Of a DNA stretch of 54,870 nt, positions 50,385-54,870 are shown piece after piece. Below the pieces are notes generated by a model, which saw only the letters and a program-made list of their open reading frames with translations, had not been told where the DNA came from and did no database searches. Made by a program: the position numbers and the translations under genes. The DNA comes from Caulobacter sp. (GTDB taxonomy: Bacteria > Pseudomonadota > Alphaproteobacteria > Caulobacterales > Caulobacteraceae), in assembly GCA_028291055.1 (NCBI GenBank), contig JAQGIP010000079.1, positions 1 through 54,870 of the forward strand, read 5' to 3'. How positions within the stretch are numbered: position 1 is the stretch's first letter; every line of letters starts with the position of its first letter.

Positions 50385-52088
50385 TCACTCCGAGCGGCGG
50401 ATAAAGTCGACTCCGGAGAAGGTCATCCGGGACGGGCGTCCGCCAAGCGGGGCGTCGAACACCAGCCGCTCCGGCGGCGTGGGATCGGCGGCCACGCGCC
50501 AGGAGCCGTCGGGGAGTTGTTTGAGCGGGGTTTCTCCGTCCACGGACAGGCCGTTGTGCTTGGCCACGATGCGCGCGACGCCGTTCCAGGGACTTTCGTT
50601 GTCATAGCGCCCGGCCAGGGCCGCAAGCGCAGGATCGACAGGCCGGCGGGGCTGGGCGGGATCGGCGGCATATTCCACCGGGCCGTTCCAGATGGAGCGC
50701 ACGCGCCCGTCCTGTCGCTCGGCGAGGAGGTGGTAGCGGCCGAGCCGGCCTTGCGGGGCGAGGAAGCGGCCCGGGCCGCGGAACTGCAGCGGCTGGGCGA
50801 GACCGTCGTGGACCACACTCAGCCCGGCGCCCACCGCGCGGATGTCCAGGGTCTGGCCGTCGGGGGCGGTGAAGACGCCGACATACTCCTGGGGCTTTTC
50901 GATCCTGGGGTTGGGCAGGTCCGGCGCCTTGGGTTCGGGCCCGCCGTCGCGGCTCCAGCGCATGAGGGCGCAGGCGTAGGTGGTGATGTCGCGCGGCCGG
51001 TAGTTGGTCATGCCGACATTGGTGCTGGCGAAGGCGCCGATGCCCGCCGCCGGGTCCACATGCAGGGACGAGGAGAAGGAGACCATGCCGCCGGTGTGGT
51101 GGATCAGGGTGCGCCCATCGACCTTCACGATGGCCAGGCCATTGGCGTAGCGCGCGCCCGGCGCCCAGTCCGGCGCATCGACCACGGGGGCGAGGTAGCG
51201 GGCCGCGCCGGCGTCGCTGAGCAGGGGCGCGCCCCTGCCCCTGGCCGCGGCGATCAGCCAGGCCAGGTAGCGGGCCATCTGCGGGGCGGTGGCGGCCACG
51301 CAGCCATTGCCCTCCGCCACATCGACCCAGGGGGCGGGGCCCAGCCGGCCGGCCAGGGGATAGGGGCGGTCGGCGCGCCAGGGCCGGTAGCCCAGGGCGT
51401 AGCGGTCGCGGTCATCGGCCAGGATGGCGCCCAGGGCGCCGGGCATGCCCAGCGGCGCCAGCACCTCATGCTCGATGATCTCGTGGAGGGGGCGCTTGTG
51501 GAGATGCTCCAGGAGATTGCCCAGCAGGGTGTAGCCGGTGTTGCTGTAGGACCAGCGGCTGCCCGGCGTGAAGTCGCTCCACAGCAGGCCATCGGCGGTG
51601 CGCGGGAAGATGGGCGCGTCGTCGGGCAGGCCGCCGCTGTGGCTGAGCAGATGCTGCACCGTGACCGGACTGTCGGGGGCCAGGGCCACGCCGGGCAGCA
51701 GGGTGACCATGCGGGCCTCAAGGTCGAGGCGGCCGGCCTCCATCAGGCGAAAGAGGCACAACGCCACCAGGGACTTGGAGATGGAGCCGATCTGGAAGAT
51801 GTGGTCGCCGGTAACGGGGCGGCCGCGCTCGACATCGGCGAAGCCCGCGGTGATCAGGGCGGAGAAGCCCGCCCCATCCACCACCGACAGGGTGACGCCC
51901 GGAAGGTTGAAGGCCTTGCGGTGGGCCTCGACATAGGCGCGCAGCTTGGCCAGCGCCGGGCCGCGCGGGCCGATCTGGCCGCTCAAGACCTGCTGGGGCG
52001 CCGGGGCCGCCGCCGCATGCCCGGCAGCCAGCGCCGTGGCCGCGCCGCCGCCCAGCGCCACGGCCTTCAGAAGGCTGCGTCGATCCAT
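50385..52088 (-). CDS. Class C beta-lactamase-fold serine hydrolase, Tat-exported
   Basis: A 567-residue penicillin-binding-protein/beta-lactamase-related hydrolase. A twin-arginine signal (MDRRSLLKAVALGGGAATALA) leads the mature enzyme out. The SxxK nucleophile motif is in IGSISKSLVAL, the YxN motif in RWSYSNTGYTLLGN, and the third motif is HHTGGM (HTG in place of KTG). The C-terminal 200 residues form a beta-rich domain (EYVGVFTAPDGQTLDIRAVG, and LAGRYDNESPWNGVARIV) seen in esterase/peptidase-type members rather than true AmpC. Antibiotic hydrolysis should not be assumed. Palindromic repeats flank it on both sides. Confidence 0.9.
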   Translation of the reverse strand: MDRRSLLKAVALGGGAATALAAGHAAAAPAPQQVLSGQIGPRGPALAKLRAYVEAHRKAFNLPGVTLSVVDGAGFSALITAGFADVERGRPVTGDHIFQIGSISKSLVALCLFRLMEAGRLDLEARMVTLLPGVALAPDSPVTVQHLLSHSGGLPDDAPIFPRTADGLLWSDFTPGSRWSYSNTGYTLLGNLLEHLHKRPLHEIIEHEVLAPLGMPGALGAILADDRDRYALGYRPWRADRPYPLAGRLGPAPWVDVAEGNGCVAATAPQMARYLAWLIAAARGRGAPLLSDAGAARYLAPVVDAPDWAPGARYANGLAIVKVDGRTLIHHTGGMVSFSSSLHVDPAAGIGAFASTNVGMTNYRPRDITTYACALMRWSRDGGPEPKAPDLPNPRIEKPQEYVGVFTAPDGQTLDIRAVGAGLSVVHDGLAQPLQFRGPGRFLAPQGRLGRYHLLAERQDGRVRSIWNGPVEYAADPAQPRRPVDPALAALAGRYDNESPWNGVARIVAKHNGLSVDGETPLKQLPDGSWRVAADPTPPERLVFDAPLGGRPSRMTFSGVDFIRRSE

Positions 52089-52198
52089 GTGAAATCCCCC
52101 GAACTGGGCGCAAGCCTCGCCCGCGCCGGGCTGTTGGGCAATGGGTAGCGGCGCCTATTGCGTTTGGCGGACGGGGTGGAACCTACCTGCCCAAAAAT

Positions 52199-52230
52199 CC
52201 GCCCGTCCCGACGAAAGTCGGGATGAGCGG
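52199..52230. repeat. Single copy of the TCCCGAC-GAAA-GTCGGGA repeat
   Basis: The central hairpin is identical to those in the pair at 50239-50373, with flanks CCGCCCG and TGAGCGG that extend the pairing. It lies between the beta-lactamase-fold gene start and the stop of the acyl-CoA synthetase. Confidence 0.8.
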
Positions 52231-52266
52231 ATGCGTTTAGCGCGGCGCCTGCGATGGGTTAGCCCC

Positions 52267-53832
52267 CTACCCTACCTGCCGCTCCCGGCCCTTCCAGTAG
52301 GGCTCGCGTAGCTCGCGGCGCAGCACCTTGCCGGACGGGTTGCGCGGCAGGGCCGCGACGAAATCCACGCTCTTGGGCGCCTTGTAGGCAGCGATGGCGG
52401 CCTTGCAGTGGGCGATGATCGAGTCGGGGTCGGGCGCGGCGCCGGGTTTGAGCACCACGATGGCCTTGACCGCTTCGCCCCAGCGCTCGTCGGGCACGCC
52501 GATCACCGCCGCGTCGGCCACGTCGGGGTGGCTGAACAGGGCGTTTTCGACCTCGGCCGGATAGACGTTTTCGCCGCCGGTGACGATCATGTCCTTCACC
52601 CGGTCGTGGATATGGAGATAGCCGTCGGCGTCGAAGAAGCCGGCGTCGCCGGACTTGAACCACCCTTGCGCGTCTATGGCCTCGGCGGTGGCCTCGGGGC
52701 GGTTCCAATAGCCCTTCATGATGCCCGCGCCCCGGATCTGGATCTCGCCGACCTCGTGGGCGCCGGCGACCCTGCCCTCCGGCGTGACCACCCGGGCCTC
52801 GAAGCCCCAGCCGGGCTTGCCGCAGGCGCGCAGCTTGCCGGCGTCATGGTCGGCGGGGGTCAGCACCGCCGCGCCGCCGATGGTTTCGGTCAGGCCATAG
52901 AGTTGGGTGAAGCTGGCGCCGAAGCGGGCGCGGGCGCGCTCCAGCACATCTTCGGCGATCGGCGAGGCGCCGTAGAAGATGCGCTCCAGCTTCGAATAGT
53001 CGGCCGCTTCGACGCCGGGCGTCTGCAGCAGCATGTTGATGATGGTGGGGGCCAGGAAGGCGTAGGCCACCTGCTCGTCATTCATCAGCCGGATGATCTC
53101 GGCCGCATTGACCTCGCGCGTGATCAGGGCGCGCGCGCCCTGCAGCAGCGACAGCAGGCCGCTGTTGCAGCCGGCCACATGGAAGAGGGGCATGACCACG
53201 AGGTTGGTCTTGCCGGCCTCGAAGGCCGCCCAGCCGGAGGCGATGCCGTAGTCGAACAGGGCCCGGTAGTTGGTCTCGGTCAGTTGCACGCCCTTGGGCA
53301 GGCCGGTGGTTCCGGAGGTGTAGAGCTGGATGACGTCGTCGTCGGGCTCGAAGGCCAGGTTCGGATCGATGTCGGGGAAGGCCGCGATCCAGTCGCGAAA
53401 GCCGGGCCAGCGGTCATGGCCCGGCTCGAACTGGACCAGGCCGTGCAGGTCGGGCAGCTGGCCGATGAAGAGGTCGCAGGCGTCGGCGAAGTCGTGGCCG
53501 ACCACCAGCAGCTTCGAGCCCGCGTCCTTCAGAATGAACCCCACCTCGGGCGGCGCCAGGCGGAAGTTGACCGGAGCGAGGGTGACGCGGGCCTTCACCG
53601 CGCCCAGCCACAGGATGAAGAAGTCGGCGTTGTTCTTGGTGAGGGTGGAGACGCGGTCGCCGGGTTTGAGGCCACGCGCCAGCAGGGCGTTGGCGCAGCG
53701 GTTGGAGAGGGCGTCGAGCTCGCCATAGGTCAGGGTGCGGCCTTCGAACCACAGGGCCGCGGCGCCGGGGCGCAGGCGGGCCTGCACGCGCGGGATGTCG
53801 GCGATGCAGCGGATATCGGGGTTCAGGCTCAT
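52267..53832 (-). CDS. AMP-dependent acyl-CoA synthetase
   Basis: ANL-superfamily ligase of 521 residues. The P-loop is YTSGTTGLPKG (171-181), LPLFHVAGC-type segment VVMPLFHVAGCN, TQLYGLTETIG (A5), GWFKSGDAGFFDADGYLHIHDRVKDMIVTGGENVYPAEVE (A7/A8) and the catalytic Lys in PRNPSGKVLRRELRE. This matches fatty-acid or related CoA ligases (FadD3/FadD13-like group); the substrate is unknown. The ATG at 53832 is clear. It stands alone between palindromic repeats. Confidence 0.92.
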   Translation of the reverse strand: MSLNPDIRCIADIPRVQARLRPGAAALWFEGRTLTYGELDALSNRCANALLARGLKPGDRVSTLTKNNADFFILWLGAVKARVTLAPVNFRLAPPEVGFILKDAGSKLLVVGHDFADACDLFIGQLPDLHGLVQFEPGHDRWPGFRDWIAAFPDIDPNLAFEPDDDVIQLYTSGTTGLPKGVQLTETNYRALFDYGIASGWAAFEAGKTNLVVMPLFHVAGCNSGLLSLLQGARALITREVNAAEIIRLMNDEQVAYAFLAPTIINMLLQTPGVEAADYSKLERIFYGASPIAEDVLERARARFGASFTQLYGLTETIGGAAVLTPADHDAGKLRACGKPGWGFEARVVTPEGRVAGAHEVGEIQIRGAGIMKGYWNRPEATAEAIDAQGWFKSGDAGFFDADGYLHIHDRVKDMIVTGGENVYPAEVENALFSHPDVADAAVIGVPDERWGEAVKAIVVLKPGAAPDPDSIIAHCKAAIAAYKAPKSVDFVAALPRNPSGKVLRRELREPYWKGRERQVG

Positions 53833-53933
53833 GCGTGGTTCCCGGGGCCTATGAGACGGCGCCTCGTTCGGGTGGGTGCAGGTTGGGGGGAGCGTAGCGA
53901 GGTTGGGCGGGGGTGGGAACGGGGAGGACTACG

Positions 53934-54052
53934 GTTAGTCACGGCATCAGGCCGCCGACGCCAGAACGTGGCTAGCCGGAGATTCGGCAAACCCCTCCGG
54001 CCGTTCCGGCCACCTCCCCCGCCGGATCGCTTGGGCGATCCTGGGGAGGACG
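53934..54052. repeat. Palindromic intergenic repeat, right-half copy (R2)
   Basis: It shares with 19228-19339 the segments CGGCATC, CGCCAGAACGTG, TTCGGCAA/CTCGGTAA-type linker, CCCCTCC, a 13-nt hairpin (here GGCCG-TTC-CGGCC), ACCTCCCC, GGATCGC-TTG-GGCGATCC and GGGGAGGAC. The left half found at 19149-19200 is missing. It lies in the 254-bp gap between the synthetase start and the ankyrin gene stop, where no gene is seen. Confidence 0.75.
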
Positions 54053-54086
54053 AGAAGGGGCGGGTCGCCATCCCCGTATTTCCTGG

Positions 54087-54870
54087 CTATCGCTTCAGCC
54101 TCAGCGCCTCGTCGAGGTCCGCGTCGTCCACCCGGGCCGCGAGGTCGCGGGCGGTTTCGCCAGCGTGGTTGCGGTGGTCGAGGCCGGCGCCGTGGCGGCG
54201 TAGCAATGCGGCCACGGCGGGGTGGTCGGCCTGGATGGCCTTCATCAAGGCCGTGTTGCCGTCGGCGTCGGGGGCGTCGACGGGGGCGCCGTGGGCCAGC
54301 AGGGTCTTCACCTCGGACGTTCGGCCGGCGGCGGCGGCGGCGCGGAGTCTCGCGGCGGGGTCGAGCGCCGCGTCCGCGCCTGCGCGGCCGCCCGGGAAGG
54401 CGGAAGGCGTGCGCTTCTCCTGGGTGTCCGCCGCCGCGTCGGCCATGGGCGGCGGGGGGCCGGCCGAACGGCGCGCGGCGGTAACGACGACCTGGGAGGT
54501 CTCGGAATCGTCAGCGTCCGACGATGAGGACGCCGGGTGTGGCGGTGGGGGCGGCGGCGCGGGCATCGGCGGCGGCGCGGCGGCATGATCCTGAGAGGGA
54601 GGCGGGTTCGACAGGGCGGCGGGCGGCGCGGCGGCGCGGTTCGCCGGCGGCATGGCCTGGGGAGCGGCGGCCTTGTTCTGGGGCTGCGGCGCGGGAACGG
54701 CGGACGGACCGCCCGGCGTTGCAGCCGCCCCCGGGGTTTGGGTCGCGGACTGGGGTTGGGGCGCGGGCCGGGGCGTAAACGGCTGGTAGATCCTGACGGC
54801 GACGAGCAGGGCGACGCCCGCGACGCTGGCCGCGACCAGCCAGCCGCCGCCGCGCCGCCAGCCGGGGCGC
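54087..54870 (-). CDS. Ankyrin-repeat membrane protein (start beyond window end)
   Basis: The frame is open to the window edge, giving at least 260 residues. Near the edge a transmembrane helix (GWLVAASVAGVALLVAVRI) precedes a long Pro/Ala/Gln-rich linker. The C-terminal ankyrin region follows: LDPAARLRAAAAAGRTSEVKTLLAHGAPVDAPDADGNTALMKAIQADHPAVAALLRRHGAGLDHRNHAGETARDLA, two and a half repeats of the canonical G-x-TAL-x-x-A pattern. It is probably a single-pass protein displaying ankyrin repeats in the periplasm or cytoplasm; topology is not clear without the N-terminus. An internal ATG at 54653 is not the start because the helix lies upstream of it. Confidence 0.85.
   Translation of the reverse strand, partial: RPGWRRGGGWLVAASVAGVALLVAVRIYQPFTPRPAPQPQSATQTPGAAATPGGPSAVPAPQPQNKAAAPQAMPPANRAAAPPAALSNPPPSQDHAAAPPPMPAPPPPPPHPASSSSDADDSETSQVVVTAARRSAGPPPPMADAAADTQEKRTPSAFPGGRAGADAALDPAARLRAAAAAGRTSEVKTLLAHGAPVDAPDADGNTALMKAIQADHPAVAALLRRHGAGLDHRNHAGETARDLAARVDDADLDEALRLKR

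Noticed and set aside
50385..52088. Antibiotic-resistance beta-lactamase
   Set aside because: The fold motifs are present, but the HTG third motif, the long C-terminal beta domain and the family context fit esterase/peptidase-type members; resistance cannot be claimed.

Overview
The window is about 69% G+C with very short intergenic gaps. It carries TonB-dependent receptors, an UrcA-family protein, a SelO-type pseudokinase, a crotonase/acyl-CoA ligase repertoire and many GTG/TTG starts. Together these point to an alphaproteobacterium of the Caulobacteraceae (Phenylobacterium/Caulobacter-like); this is inference from gene content, as no rRNA or other marker is present. No tRNA, rRNA, CRISPR array, prophage or intact insertion sequence was recognised.

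Layout. 1-7000: the start of a TonB-dependent receptor faces an AraC-type regulator across a tandem direct-repeat operator; then a hybrid histidine kinase and a three-gene minus-strand run (NDH-2, crotonase, malonyl-CoA-synthetase-like ligase). 7000-15500: a secreted RTX-tailed pectate-lyase-like protein, GlpD, a winged-helix protein convergent with a stand-alone receiver, an acyltransferase-3 membrane protein and SelO. 15600-25800: two TonB-dependent receptors, a crotonase, a feruloyl-CoA-synthase-like ligase coupled to an alpha/beta hydrolase, and a class A acid phosphatase. This reads as an uptake and catabolism neighbourhood, probably for plant-derived aromatics and phosphorylated compounds. 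25750-39800: MFS/LysR divergent pair, desaturase, RsuA, RsmC-like methyltransferase, VOC protein, a coupled M20 peptidase-MFS-membrane protein run, WYL regulator, GNAT, CysK and MATE.

39850-41850 is a low-G+C island holding broken reading frames. Flipping 40250-40811 in silico joins three of them into one 399-codon frame, so this looks like an acquired gene disrupted by a small inversion. 41900-45350 holds a class III cyclase/TPR protein, an UrcA protein and a Crp-family regulator with a consensus CRP-type palindrome just upstream: a compact candidate cyclic-nucleotide circuit. 45340-54870 holds a thioesterase, a Tat-exported phospholipase C, an NTF2-like protein that appears to start at CTG, a bacterial DNase II homologue, a class C beta-lactamase-fold hydrolase, another acyl-CoA synthetase and an ankyrin-repeat membrane protein cut by the window end.

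Three kinds of palindromic intergenic repeat are present. One of them (19149-19340, 36521-36568, 53934-54052) keeps its hairpins by compensatory changes while its stem sequence differs between copies.
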